A stretch of DNA of 49,473 nucleotides from a virus, in the IMG/VR virus record IMGVR_UViG_3300035691_000008, positions 1 through 49,473 of that record, one strand, 5' to 3'. Below the pieces are notes generated by a model, which was not told where the DNA came from, did no database searches, and worked only from the letters and a program-made list of their open reading frames with translations. This document shows positions 16,732-25,203 of this stretch, in pieces (position 1 is the stretch's first letter; the number at the start of each line of letters is the position of its first letter). Position numbers and translations under genes: made by a program.

Positions 16732-17205
16732 ATGGGCAAGGTCATCGCACGACACACCAGCACCGACGAGCCAGTCATCGACGAGTTCACCATCGTCGGT
16801 GAACGCGACGGGCAGGCCGAAGAGCACACCTTCACCGTCTCCCCGAACGTCTCGATCGGCAACATCCTCGGCCTGATCAAGAATGCCGGCGAGATCGCGT
16901 CGGTGCCCTATATCGAGAAGGTGATCCGCCGCAGCTGCCTCGACGGCGACGGCGTGCCCGCCCGGTGGAAGCCGGTGATCCGCGAGGGCCACTTCACCGC
17001 CCCCAACGGCGACCACACCCCGGTCGCCGACCTGGACAAGTTCACCGCCGTCGAGGCCGGCTCCAGCCGGCGCCGCTGGGTGCACCTGATCGAGAACGAC
17101 GACGACATCGACATCCAGGCCGAGCAGTTCGCGGAAGCCTTCGAGTTCCTCCTCAGCCTGGTGGCCGAGCGCCCTACGCAGAGGTCCTCGTCTTCGCGGC
17201 GATGA
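16732..17205 (+). CDS. Tail assembly chaperone (upstream frame, G-type)
   Basis: A 157-aa protein, ATG 16732. The N-terminus is beta-rich (EPVIDEFTIVGERDGQ), the middle helical, and the C-terminus DIQAEQFAEAFEFLLSLVA followed by ERPTQRSSSS resembles the end of actinophage chaperone G proteins, which carry an ERPT-Ser tail. It lies immediately upstream of the tape measure gene, the fixed place for tail chaperones, and a second reading frame in the -1 register overlaps its end. The chaperone coats the tape measure during tail assembly and is absent from virions. Confidence 0.8.
   Translation: MGKVIARHTSTDEPVIDEFTIVGERDGQAEEHTFTVSPNVSIGNILGLIKNAGEIASVPYIEKVIRRSCLDGDGVPARWKPVIREGHFTAPNGDHTPVADLDKFTAVEAGSSRRRWVHLIENDDDIDIQAEQFAEAFEFLLSLVAERPTQRSSSSRR
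17170..17178 (+). other. Candidate -1 ribosomal frameshift site
   Basis: In the upstream frame the codons are CGC CCT ACG. A -1 slip after CCT lets the ribosome read TAC next, changing AERPT into AERPYAEVLVF. The downstream frame is open from 16965 to 17474. The tRNA on CCT could re-pair with CCC, but CGC would re-pair poorly, so this is not a classic X-XXY-YYZ heptamer. The same ERPT/ERPY divergence is a familiar mark of actinophage chaperone frameshifting. Confidence 0.55.
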
Positions 17206-17474
17206 CCTCTGACCCAGTCATCGGCGCCTTCGTGCGCGGCCGGATGCACATGGCCGGCATCCGGCACGACACCGACGCCCGGGTGGCTCTGGACGTGCTC
17301 ACCGTGATCGCGCTCGAGGTGCCCCGGCAGGCGCTCCAGCAGCTGCGCACCAACGTCGAGCGCGCCTCCTGGGACATCGCCGAACCCGACCGCGAGACCT
17401 GGGGCCTGCTGCCGCAGCACCAGGCGGCCATGGCTCGGCAGCTCGACCTGATGCAGACCGCGGTGAGGGGGTGA
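17175..17474 (+). CDS. Tail assembly chaperone T extension (-1 frame)
   Basis: The -1 frame continues as YAEVLVFAAMTSDPVIGAFV and ends LMQTAVRG just six bases before the tape measure start. If reached by frameshifting it yields a GT-type fusion of about 247 aa joined near 17175. Alternatively it could be a separate 90-aa gene from ATG 17202, which overlaps the upstream stop in the ATGA fashion common here. The protein-like sequence between 17175 and 17202, upstream of that ATG, favours the frameshift. Confidence 0.7.
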   Translation, partial: YAEVLVFAAMTSDPVIGAFVRGRMHMAGIRHDTDARVALDVLTVIALEVPRQALQQLRTNVERASWDIAEPDRETWGLLPQHQAAMARQLDLMQTAVRG

Positions 17475-17480
17475 TCGTGC

Positions 17481-20400
17481 GTGGCGCGGATCATCGGTGA
17501 GGCTGCGGTCCGCATCAGCTTCGACACCCGCGGGTCGGCCACGCAGGCCAGGGTCGCCGGCGAGAAGGTCGGCCGCGAGTTCGCCAAGGGCGCCAACAAC
17601 CCCCAGGGCGCGTCGTTCATCCAGTTCAACGAGGCCGACTTCCTCCCCAAGGCGGAGAAGGCCGGCGACGATGCCGGCAAGTCCTTCGGCGAGAAGATGC
17701 TCGCGCGCCTGAAGAACATCGACCTCGGCGCGCTGCTCGGGTCGGCGTTCGCGTCGCTAGGGAACCTGGTCCAGGGCAGCGTCGGGCTCACCCTGCTCGG
17801 CGCCAAGGCCGGGATCGCGCTCGCTGCGATCACCAACCTGACCACCGGCGTCGCCGGGCTGCTGTCCGCGCTCGGAACGCTCGCCGGCGGAGCCGCGGCC
17901 GCGGCCCCAGCGGTTCTCGCGACCCTCGCCGCGGTCAGCCTCACTCTCAAGGTCGGCCTGTCCGGGGTCGGGGACTCGCTCAAGGCGCTCACCTCCGGCG
18001 ACCTGGAGAAGTTTCAGCAGTCCCTCACCACGCTGGCACCCGAAGCACGCGCCGCGGTCTCCGAGTTCGCCAAGTTCAAACCCCAGCTCGACGGGATCCG
18101 CAGCAGCACCCAGAACGACCTGTTCCTGGGGCTGTCCAAGCCGCTCGGCACGCTGCTGACCAACTTTCTCCCGCAGACCAACGCGCTGTTCAACGGCATC
18201 GCGCTGAGCCTGAACTCCGCGGCCCGGGAGACGCTCGGGTTCCTCAACAGCACCAGCGGCGTCGGCCAGGTCCAGCAGCTGTTCGGCAACATCCGCGGCA
18301 CGGTGGCCGGGCTCGCCCCTGCGGTGTCGCCGTTCCTGGAGGCGCTGCTGCGGGTGGCGTCGGTCGGGTCGTCGTTCCTGCCCGGGCTGGCCGAGCAGCT
18401 CGGCGGTGTGTCGCAGCGGTTCGCCGCCTTCATCGACAACGCCAACGAGAGCGGGGCGCTGCAGAACTTCTTCGGCAAGGCGATCGGCGTCGCCTCCCAG
18501 CTGGGCAGCATCCTGCACGACCTCTTCAGTTCGCTGAGCAGCGTGTTCGGCCTGGCCTCGCAGGCCGGCGGCGGCGTGCTCAACAACCTGCAGGCCATGG
18601 TCACCGCCCTGCACGCCTTCACCAGCAGCGGCAGTGGTCAGGCGGCGATCCTCGGGTTCTTCGAGTCGATGCGGACGATCACCGCGTCGCTGATGCCGGT
18701 CTTCACCACCCTTGCCGGCGTCATTGGCACGACGGTGGCGCCGATCCTGGCGCGGCTGGCCTCCATCATCGGCCCCGCGTTGACCCCGCTGATCCAGGGG
18801 CTCGGCACCGCCCTGCAGGCTGCTTCCCCAGGTCTCGCGGCGATCGCCACTGGGGTGGCTGCTCTCTTCACGGCGGCCGGGCCTGCCCTGACCGCGCTGG
18901 GCCGTCTCGCCGGGGTCATCGGTCAGTCCCTCGGTGCCGTTCTCGAGCGGCTTGCGCCGGTCCTGAACGACGTCGTGACCGCGCTGGCCGACGCGCTGAC
19001 CCAAGCGTTGTCTGACCCGGCGATCGTCGACGGGCTGGTCGCGGTCGGGCAGGCGCTCGGCGACATGGTGATCGCCCTCGCGCCGCTGCTGCCCCAGCTG
19101 GCCAAGCTGGCCGGCCCACTGCTCGACTTGCTGGTGCAGGCGCTCGACGCCGTCAAGCCGTTGCTGGGTCCGCTTGTCGGGCTTTTCGGCTCGCTGGTCG
19201 ATATCGTCGTCGCATTGTTGCCGATCCTTGAGCCGCTGATTCCGCTGATCGAACTTGTGGCGAAGGCATTGGGATTGGTCGCTGTCGTCGCCGAAAAGGT
19301 GGTCGAAGCGCTCGCCTTCCTCATCAATAAGGTGAAGGAGCTTTTCGGATTTATCGGTGACCTAGTCGGCGCTGCCGTGGATCTCATTACCGGCAATTTC
19401 GATACCGCCGGGCAATTGACGAGCAATCTTAGTGACAAATTCGGTGAAATGTCCGGCCGAATCGACACCTCGGTCGGGAACGCGACAACCTCAATTCTTC
19501 AATTCACCGACAATGTAACCAAGAATCTGGAGGTCTTCTCCGGGGCGCTCGGTGGGGCGCTTGGCGACGGAGCACTCGCCGCCGACCACTTCCAGGACCG
19601 TTTCACCAGCGCGCTGCAGAACTTCTCCGGCTCGGTCGGCGCCAACCTGGGCAGCGTCCTGCAGCAGACCGACGATTTCCAGAGGCGGTTCACCATCAGC
19701 ATGGCCGAGTTCAGCGGCAGCCTCGGCGGTGCCGCCGGCTCGGCCGTCGACTTCTCCACCCGCACCGGCTCCGCGTTCTCCGCCGCGGCCGACCAGGTGC
19801 AGGCGTCGATCAACCGCATCCTCGGCATCACCAACGCAGCAGTCGGCCCGCTCGGTGCCGCTGGCTCGGCCGCCGGCTCCAACTACGCGGCAGGCGTCGG
19901 CGCAGGTGGCGGACTCGCCAGCACCCAGGCCCACTCGATCGTCGACAACCTCACCGCGATCTTCGGCGACACGACACGGTTCGGAGCGGCTGGCTCCGCG
20001 CTGGTTGGCGCCTTCTCCGACGGCATGTCCCGGTCGGCCGCCGCCGCCAAGGCAACCGCGGCCCGGATCATGGCCAACGTCGCGGCGTTGTTCCCGAGCT
20101 CGCCCGCGAAGGAGGGCCCGTTCTCCGGCACGGGGTGGACCCCGTTCCGCGGTGCCGCGTTGGTCGACGGGTTCGCCGGCGGCATCCTGTCCCGACTCAC
20201 GGCCGCCCGGGACGCCGCCGCGCAGGTGGCGGCCGCCGTGGCCGACCCGCTCTCACAGGCCGTCCCGACCAGCACGACAGCCGGCACGTCGGCGACGTCG
20301 GCGGCCGGAACGGGCCAGCAGGTGACGATCAACCAGACCAACGTGATGCTCCCCGGCACCGACGTCCAGCAGTTCGCCAGCGAAGTCAACCGACGCGGCG

Positions 20401-20495
20401 CGCTCGCCCTCTCGGCCGGCCCCGTGTCCCTGCCGACCAGCCAAGGCAGCGTCCAGTCCGGCATGGCGGCCCCCAACACACTGATCGGGGTGTGA
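17481..20495 (+). CDS. Tape measure protein
   Basis: A 1004-aa protein starting at GTG 17481. It is the longest gene, follows the chaperones, and has the usual composition: an N-terminal domain (GEAAVRISFDTRGSATQAR), a long Ala/Gly/Leu-rich hydrophobic middle (GIALAAITNLTTGVAGLLSA; repeated APLLPQLAKLAGPLLDLL type helices) and a C-terminal Gly/Ser-rich part (FPSSPAKEGPFSGTGW). It spans the tail lumen and sets tail length; at about 0.15 nm per residue it predicts roughly 150 nm. Bases about 19170-19530 use AT-ending codons unlike the rest, a sign of mosaic exchange. Confidence 0.93.
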   Translation: MARIIGEAAVRISFDTRGSATQARVAGEKVGREFAKGANNPQGASFIQFNEADFLPKAEKAGDDAGKSFGEKMLARLKNIDLGALLGSAFASLGNLVQGSVGLTLLGAKAGIALAAITNLTTGVAGLLSALGTLAGGAAAAAPAVLATLAAVSLTLKVGLSGVGDSLKALTSGDLEKFQQSLTTLAPEARAAVSEFAKFKPQLDGIRSSTQNDLFLGLSKPLGTLLTNFLPQTNALFNGIALSLNSAARETLGFLNSTSGVGQVQQLFGNIRGTVAGLAPAVSPFLEALLRVASVGSSFLPGLAEQLGGVSQRFAAFIDNANESGALQNFFGKAIGVASQLGSILHDLFSSLSSVFGLASQAGGGVLNNLQAMVTALHAFTSSGSGQAAILGFFESMRTITASLMPVFTTLAGVIGTTVAPILARLASIIGPALTPLIQGLGTALQAASPGLAAIATGVAALFTAAGPALTALGRLAGVIGQSLGAVLERLAPVLNDVVTALADALTQALSDPAIVDGLVAVGQALGDMVIALAPLLPQLAKLAGPLLDLLVQALDAVKPLLGPLVGLFGSLVDIVVALLPILEPLIPLIELVAKALGLVAVVAEKVVEALAFLINKVKELFGFIGDLVGAAVDLITGNFDTAGQLTSNLSDKFGEMSGRIDTSVGNATTSILQFTDNVTKNLEVFSGALGGALGDGALAADHFQDRFTSALQNFSGSVGANLGSVLQQTDDFQRRFTISMAEFSGSLGGAAGSAVDFSTRTGSAFSAAADQVQASINRILGITNAAVGPLGAAGSAAGSNYAAGVGAGGGLASTQAHSIVDNLTAIFGDTTRFGAAGSALVGAFSDGMSRSAAAAKATAARIMANVAALFPSSPAKEGPFSGTGWTPFRGAALVDGFAGGILSRLTAARDAAAQVAAAVADPLSQAVPTSTTAGTSATSAAGTGQQVTINQTNVMLPGTDVQQFASEVNRRGALALSAGPVSLPTSQGSVQSGMAAPNTLIGV

Positions 20496-20498
20496 CCC

Positions 20499-21455
20499 GT
20501 GACCGCGCCCAACGCACTCGCCTCGTTCCCGGACACCGACGTCAACATCCACTACCGGATGGGGCCCCAGTTCACCTCGACGACCGACGACTTCGTCTGG
20601 AACGCGGTGCTCGATGACGGCACCTACACCGCGTGCGCCGAGCCGGTCGGTTGGGAATCGGTCGACTACATCACCCCGGTCGACCAAGTCGGCGGCCGCG
20701 ACGGCGGCCTCACCGGCCCCCAATCGGTGGCACCCCGCGTCCTCGAATGCTCAGCGCTGATCACCTGCCCGACCCCGCAGATCATGCGCCACCACCTGGC
20801 CAGGCTGCGGAAGATCCTCGGCCCGCAGGGCCTGCCCGGGCCACGGCAGCCGATCATCTGGGAGCAGTACGACTGGTGGCTCGGCTACCGCCTCGCCCTG
20901 ATCACCCGGCCACAGGGGCGGTTCGAGCCCCGGATCATCCCCGGCTTTCAGAACGGCGCGCTCGCCGCGCAGATCAGGTTCCAACTCGTCGCGGCCAACC
21001 CGCCGTGGAAGTACCGGTCCGGCCTGCCCGAGGGCGGCCCGTCCGGCGGAGGGTGCACCGGGCTACCCAACCCCGCTCTGCTCGGTGGCCGCACCTACGA
21101 CAAGACCTTCAGCTACACCTACGGGTTCGCCACCAACCCCGGCGGCGAGATGCTGCTCGTCAACAGCGGCGACCTCCCTGCCTTCCCGGTGTTCACGATC
21201 ACCGGCCCGGTCGACCAACCGGTGATCACCAACATCACCAGCGGCGCCGAGTTCACCGTCAACAAGACCCTCGCCGCCGGCGAAGTCCTCACCATCGACG
21301 CCAAGACCGGCGTGATCACCCCATCGACGGTGCGGCTGACCGGCCGGCCGTGGCTGCTCGCCCCGGGCTCCAACACCGTGCGCTGGCGCTCGACCAGCGG
21401 TTCCTTCGACCCCGCCGCCCAGCTGTGCCTGGCATGGCGCTCGACCTCGAGCTGA
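20499..21455 (+). CDS. Distal tail / minor tail protein
   Basis: A 318-aa protein from GTG 20499, three bases after the tape measure stop. The first 170 residues (TYTACAEPVGWESVDYITPV ... FQNGALAAQIRFQLVAANPPW) match the N-terminal ring domain of siphovirus distal tail proteins, and the NPPWKY motif before a linker is typical. The C-terminal part (FTYTYGFATNPGGEML onward) is a beta-sandwich. It should cap the tail tube and seat the baseplate. Position directly after the tape measure supports this. Confidence 0.8.
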   Translation: MTAPNALASFPDTDVNIHYRMGPQFTSTTDDFVWNAVLDDGTYTACAEPVGWESVDYITPVDQVGGRDGGLTGPQSVAPRVLECSALITCPTPQIMRHHLARLRKILGPQGLPGPRQPIIWEQYDWWLGYRLALITRPQGRFEPRIIPGFQNGALAAQIRFQLVAANPPWKYRSGLPEGGPSGGGCTGLPNPALLGGRTYDKTFSYTYGFATNPGGEMLLVNSGDLPAFPVFTITGPVDQPVITNITSGAEFTVNKTLAAGEVLTIDAKTGVITPSTVRLTGRPWLLAPGSNTVRWRSTSGSFDPAAQLCLAWRSTSS

Positions 21456-21465
21456 GGAGACACCC

Positions 21466-22578
21466 GTGACCCTGTTGACCCCACCCGCCTACGAGCAGGG
21501 CGGCACCTACACGGCGCTGCTGGACCGCCAATACCAGGTCACCACGACCACCATGCGGGACTTCTCGGTGTCGCACCGCGCCCGGCAAGGCGCCTACTCG
21601 ACCCGATTCCCGGCGTTCAGCAACCCCTCCGGGATGAACGTGGTCGTCGGCCCCTGCGCCGGGGTCGTCACCAACACGTTCGCCACCGATGCCGGCGACT
21701 ACCGGTACGCCAACCCCTCCAACTTCCAGGTCACTCTTGCGGGCTCCTCGCCGACGTTGAACCGCAACGACATCATCGGCGTGCAGGTCAAGGACAACTT
21801 CTACGACGGCAGCGGCCTGGTCACCGTCGTGCCGGCTGTCGTGCAAGGCACCGGCTCGGCCGGCACCCCGTCCGACCCGACCCTCCCGAACACCTTCCTC
21901 GGCATGGTCCGCGGCGTGGTCAACGCCAACGTGACCAGCCCGACCTTGCAGGCGATCTGCCCGAAGATCGTCATGGATGGCGGAGTCCTGCCGATCGGCT
22001 CGGACACCGACCGCGCGGCACTGGGAACCCCGAACGCCGGGTTCGTGATCTGGCGGACAGACAAGAAGGCGTTCGAGATCTTCAACGGGAGCTCGTGGGA
22101 CCTTGCCGGCGCGGTGCAGCCGATCCGCGCACAGCTGCGGCAGACAGCAGCGCACTCGCTGGCCAACGCGGTCTACACGTCGATCCAGTTCCAGAACGAG
22201 GACTCCGACACGGCCAACGGGCACGACACGGTCACCAACAACACCCGCTACACCGCGCAGGTCGCCGGTACCTACGAGTTCGACGGTGCCGTCGTGTTCG
22301 CCTCCAGCACGGCCGGCCAGCGGGCCGTCCGGTGGCGCAAGAACGGGGCCACGACCGCCCTGGATGCCTCGCAGACCTCCTGCAACCCGGTCACCGATCC
22401 TGCTGCGGTAACCACCCTGGCCGCGCGCGGCATCCAAATCGCGCTCGCGGTCAACGATTACGTGGAGCTGCAGGCCTACCAGAACACCGGCGGCGCCCTC
22501 AACACCTTCTCGGGCACCACCGGCGCGTTCAACAACGAGGCGCAGTCGTCCATGTCGGTCAAGTACCTCGGGCCGTAG
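21466..22578 (+). CDS. Minor tail protein with C1q/TNF-like C-terminal domain
   Basis: A 370-aa protein, GTG 21466. Residues 1-150 form a conserved tail-tip domain (PPAYEQGGTYTALLDRQYQV). From about residue 225 the chain reads YTSIQFQNEDSDTANGHDTV ... AGTYEFDGAVVFAS ... RWRKNGATTALDAS ... VNDYVELQAYQNTGG, the strand and turn pattern of a C1q/TNF-like jelly roll. Such trimeric domains commonly bind host surface polymers. It is probably a receptor-binding or baseplate component. Domain call is from sequence pattern only. Confidence 0.75.
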   Translation: MTLLTPPAYEQGGTYTALLDRQYQVTTTTMRDFSVSHRARQGAYSTRFPAFSNPSGMNVVVGPCAGVVTNTFATDAGDYRYANPSNFQVTLAGSSPTLNRNDIIGVQVKDNFYDGSGLVTVVPAVVQGTGSAGTPSDPTLPNTFLGMVRGVVNANVTSPTLQAICPKIVMDGGVLPIGSDTDRAALGTPNAGFVIWRTDKKAFEIFNGSSWDLAGAVQPIRAQLRQTAAHSLANAVYTSIQFQNEDSDTANGHDTVTNNTRYTAQVAGTYEFDGAVVFASSTAGQRAVRWRKNGATTALDASQTSCNPVTDPAAVTTLAARGIQIALAVNDYVELQAYQNTGGALNTFSGTTGAFNNEAQSSMSVKYLGP

Positions 22579-22581
22579 CCG

Positions 22582-23859
22582 ATGGTGCTGAAAGCGTTCG
22601 CGCCCCTGGCTGATCCGGTCGTCACCACCGAGCAAGAGGTGCGCTGGATCTACTGGGCGGTGGCCTACCTCGACGGCGACCCGACGGTGATCGGCGGCCC
22701 GCTGCCTCTGTCGGGTGTCAAGATGTCGGAGATCATCCGGGGCGTCGGGCAGCTCGACGCCAGCCTGCAGCTCACCGACCCGGACGTCCGAGCGCTCGAC
22801 CCGTGGTCGCTGATCATCGACGGCAAGACCGGGATCGTCGCCGTCCGCCAGTTCTACGACACCGCCTCCGGGGCATGGTTCGACAGCTATCTGTGGCACG
22901 GCACCGTGTTGCGATCACCGATTGACCCCATCACCGGGCGGATGGCGATCACCGCGCTGACCGTTGAAGGCAACTGGGCCCGATGGTTGATCACCAAAGC
23001 GAACACGTGGACGAGCGTGGACCAGCAGCAGATCGCCGCCGATCTGCTCGACCCGTCGAAGTTCTCGCTGATCCCGCTCGGCGCCGGCCGGTTCACCGGA
23101 TGGATCAACGTCGACCCGCCCACCACACCCACCGGAGTACTCCGCACCTTCGCCTACGCCGACCGGCAGGAGACCGGGCTGCTCGACGCGCACCAGGCCC
23201 GGTCGCAGCTGCAGACCAACTCCTACGAATGGACCACCGGGGTGAAGGTGCTCGCGGGCGCCGACGGGGCCTCCGCGTCGACGTTCCGGCTGCAGTACCT
23301 CCTCGGCTACCCGAGGCTCGGCCGCAAGGTCACCGACGAGGTGCCGGTGCCCCGGTTCACGTTGGACACCCGCGGCTCGGGAAACGTGCTGTCGTACCGG
23401 TACGAACGTGACCGCACCAACGTGCCCAACGTCGTGTGGGGCCGCGGCAACGGCTACGAGGACCAGCAGATCAAGGCGCAGGTGCAGAACACCGACGCGC
23501 AGGGCAACAACGAATGGGACTACGGGTTCCTGCGCTCCGAGGTGCGATTCAGCGACCCAGACGTCAGCGACGTGAACACGTTGACCGCCTACTGCTACCG
23601 GCTGATGTGGGACCGGCTCGGCTCCTCGAAGTTCCTCACCGCGCTGAAGGTCAGCGGGAACACCCCGCCCTACTTCGGCACGTACAGCAAGGGCGACGAC
23701 CTGATCCTGCAGACCAACGACCTCACCTGGCCCTCCGACCGCTACAACAGCGACGGCAACGTCGAGATCACCTCGCGGATCTTCGGGTGGACGATCACCC
23801 CACCACAGGGCGAGCAGTCCGAGCAGATCGAGCTCGTCGTCGCAGGAGGCCTGACGTGA
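22582..23859 (+). CDS. Tail-tip hub protein, Sipho_Gp37-like
   Basis: A 425-aa protein, ATG 22582. Features such as LSEIIRGVGQLDASLQLTD-type early strands, a central LTVEGNWARWLITKANTW segment, and the C-terminal DLILQTNDLTWPSDRYN region are those of the ReqiPepy6 Gp37-like family, structural relatives of the gp27 baseplate hub. It would sit at the tail tip and connect the distal tail ring to receptor-binding proteins. Order after Dit-type and before another minor tail protein is normal. Confidence 0.75.
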   Translation: MVLKAFAPLADPVVTTEQEVRWIYWAVAYLDGDPTVIGGPLPLSGVKMSEIIRGVGQLDASLQLTDPDVRALDPWSLIIDGKTGIVAVRQFYDTASGAWFDSYLWHGTVLRSPIDPITGRMAITALTVEGNWARWLITKANTWTSVDQQQIAADLLDPSKFSLIPLGAGRFTGWINVDPPTTPTGVLRTFAYADRQETGLLDAHQARSQLQTNSYEWTTGVKVLAGADGASASTFRLQYLLGYPRLGRKVTDEVPVPRFTLDTRGSGNVLSYRYERDRTNVPNVVWGRGNGYEDQQIKAQVQNTDAQGNNEWDYGFLRSEVRFSDPDVSDVNTLTAYCYRLMWDRLGSSKFLTALKVSGNTPPYFGTYSKGDDLILQTNDLTWPSDRYNSDGNVEITSRIFGWTITPPQGEQSEQIELVVAGGLT

Positions 23860-24632
23860 CCACACCCGCCCAGTACTCGCCCCACCCGCCGTCCGCGATG
23901 GAAACCCTCGGCTACGTGCAGCGCGTCGTCGACTCGATCCTGCGCAACAACCCGCTCACCAACGCGGTGACAAGCCACGGCCTGATGAAGTGGTTGGGCA
24001 ACTACAACACCGCCGGCACCAGCAGCAAAATCAACTTCCTGTGGATCGGCGAGTTCCTGCCGGCCGACCCGAACCTCCCCGGGACCCCGCCCCAACGGGG
24101 TTTCTCCCTCGTCCGCGACGACTCCCGTGGCGGTATCTCGGCGATCTCCATGTACGACCCGTATACGGGCATTCCTGGTGGGCTCAAGCAAATCTTGCAG
24201 ATCACCAGCGGCGACAGCATCAAGCTGTTCGAGGAGTCCCGGGACGGGGGATGGCGCTGGCCGGAAGAGGAAATCCCAATGGGCGGCCGCGACAGCAACC
24301 TCGCGTCGTGGCCGGGCACCGACCAAGGCACATTCGGCACCCTGTACGAAGGCCGAGCGAACATCCGCGGGAACGTGCTCGCCTACCGGTTCGTGATTGC
24401 CGGCACCAACGGGGGAGCCGGCGACTTCCAGTTCGTCGTGAACGGCGGCACGGTGATCGGCCCGACGCATTCGGTCGGGGTCAACGGGTTCGCCGTCGCC
24501 GACTCGACTGTCGACGTAACCCAGTTCCGCGGCAAGACTGTGCAGGTCGAGCTGCAGGCGCGCCGCACCACCGGTACCGGCACGGCGAAGGTCAACGCCG
24601 TCTACGTGTCGGTGCGCTCGTTCACGCCCTGA
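23856..24632 (+). CDS. Minor tail protein
   Basis: A 258-aa protein starting at GTG 23856 (GTGA overlap with the hub gene). The N-terminus is helical (TLGYVQRVVDSILRNNPLTN), the middle carries FLWIGEFLPADPNLPGTPPQ and RGFSLVRDDSRGGISAISM, and the last 90 residues are a beta-sandwich (LAYRFVIAGTNGGAGDFQFV). Context and composition indicate a tail-tip component. Its 3' end overlaps the opposing gene 24602-24904 by 31 bp. Confidence 0.75.
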   Translation: MTTPAQYSPHPPSAMETLGYVQRVVDSILRNNPLTNAVTSHGLMKWLGNYNTAGTSSKINFLWIGEFLPADPNLPGTPPQRGFSLVRDDSRGGISAISMYDPYTGIPGGLKQILQITSGDSIKLFEESRDGGWRWPEEEIPMGGRDSNLASWPGTDQGTFGTLYEGRANIRGNVLAYRFVIAGTNGGAGDFQFVVNGGTVIGPTHSVGVNGFAVADSTVDVTQFRGKTVQVELQARRTTGTGTAKVNAVYVSVRSFTP

Positions 24633-24904
24633 GCGGACAAGCCGTCGACCGCAACCTCGTCGTCGTTGGCCTGCTCGACGAGCGGGCTCCGCTCCAGCTG
24701 CCACGGGCACGGGAACGCGCCGCCGCAGCCGCACGACTCCTCACCGTTCACGGTCAGCAGGAAGTGCGGCTGGCCGGCCTCGTCGCAGTTCCCGATCGGA
24801 AGGTCAGGCACCACACCGAGATCCTCGACCGCGACGTCGTCCTCGGGATCGGTCACCGGCTCGCTGATCGGCTCGCTGATCGGCTCCGTGATCGGCTCGG
24901 TCAT
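24602..24904 (-). CDS. Hypothetical protein with TEP/SEP repeats
   Basis: A 100-aa protein on the minus strand, ATG at 24904. It begins with four-residue repeats (TEPI/SEPI/SEPV/TDPE) encoded by a 12-bp tandem repeat, followed by an acidic stretch and a central CGCGGAFPCPW cysteine cluster. The start overlaps the stop of the upstream minus gene as ATGA, so the two form a pair. It overlaps the end of the tail gene convergently. The opposite orientation in a late operon suggests a moron expressed separately. Function unknown. Confidence 0.65.
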   Translation of the reverse strand: MTEPITEPISEPISEPVTDPEDDVAVEDLGVVPDLPIGNCDEAGQPHFLLTVNGEESCGCGGAFPCPWQLERSPLVEQANDDEVAVDGLSAQGVNERTDT

Positions 24905-24906
24905 CG
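24847..24906. repeat. 12-bp tandem repeat, five units
   Basis: Five consecutive units related to GCTCGCTGATCG fill 60 bases; units 2 and 3 are identical and the others differ at one to four positions. They encode the N-terminal four-residue repeats of the minus-strand gene. Copy number may vary by slippage. Confidence 0.85.
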
Positions 24907-25161
24907 CTGCTCTCCTCGCAGGTAGGCGCGGATCGCCGCGCTCGACTCGTCCAAGACCCTCGCCGCGTCCGGCATACCCATCTCGTCCAACAGATCGGCC
25001 AAGTCGGCCAGCGTCTCCGCCTTCACGAATGGGCCGGCGGCCGTGAGCGCCACCGCCGCGAACCCCAGCGCCGCATCCTCGGTCAGCAGCAGCCCACCGA
25101 CCTGCAGCAGCGCCGCCGATGCCGCCTGATAGCCAGGGATCTCGTCGGCGGTCAGCATCAC
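24901..25161 (-). CDS. Hypothetical helical protein
   Basis: An 86-aa minus-strand protein, ATG at 25161 (a second ATG at 25158 is equally possible). It is almost entirely helical: SAALLQVGGLLLTEDAALGF then AETLADLADLLDEMGMPDAA. No Cys, no signal peptide. It is translationally coupled to 24602-24904. The upstream region (25162-25249) is shared with the divergent gene at 25250 and carries an ACGCGACTCCC element, which could regulate both. Family not recognised. Confidence 0.65.
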   Translation of the reverse strand: MMLTADEIPGYQAASAALLQVGGLLLTEDAALGFAAVALTAAGPFVKAETLADLADLLDEMGMPDAARVLDESSAAIRAYLRGEQR

Positions 25162-25203
25162 CTGGCCGACGGTAGAACCCCGCGCTCGTGCTGGTGAGGG
25201 GAG

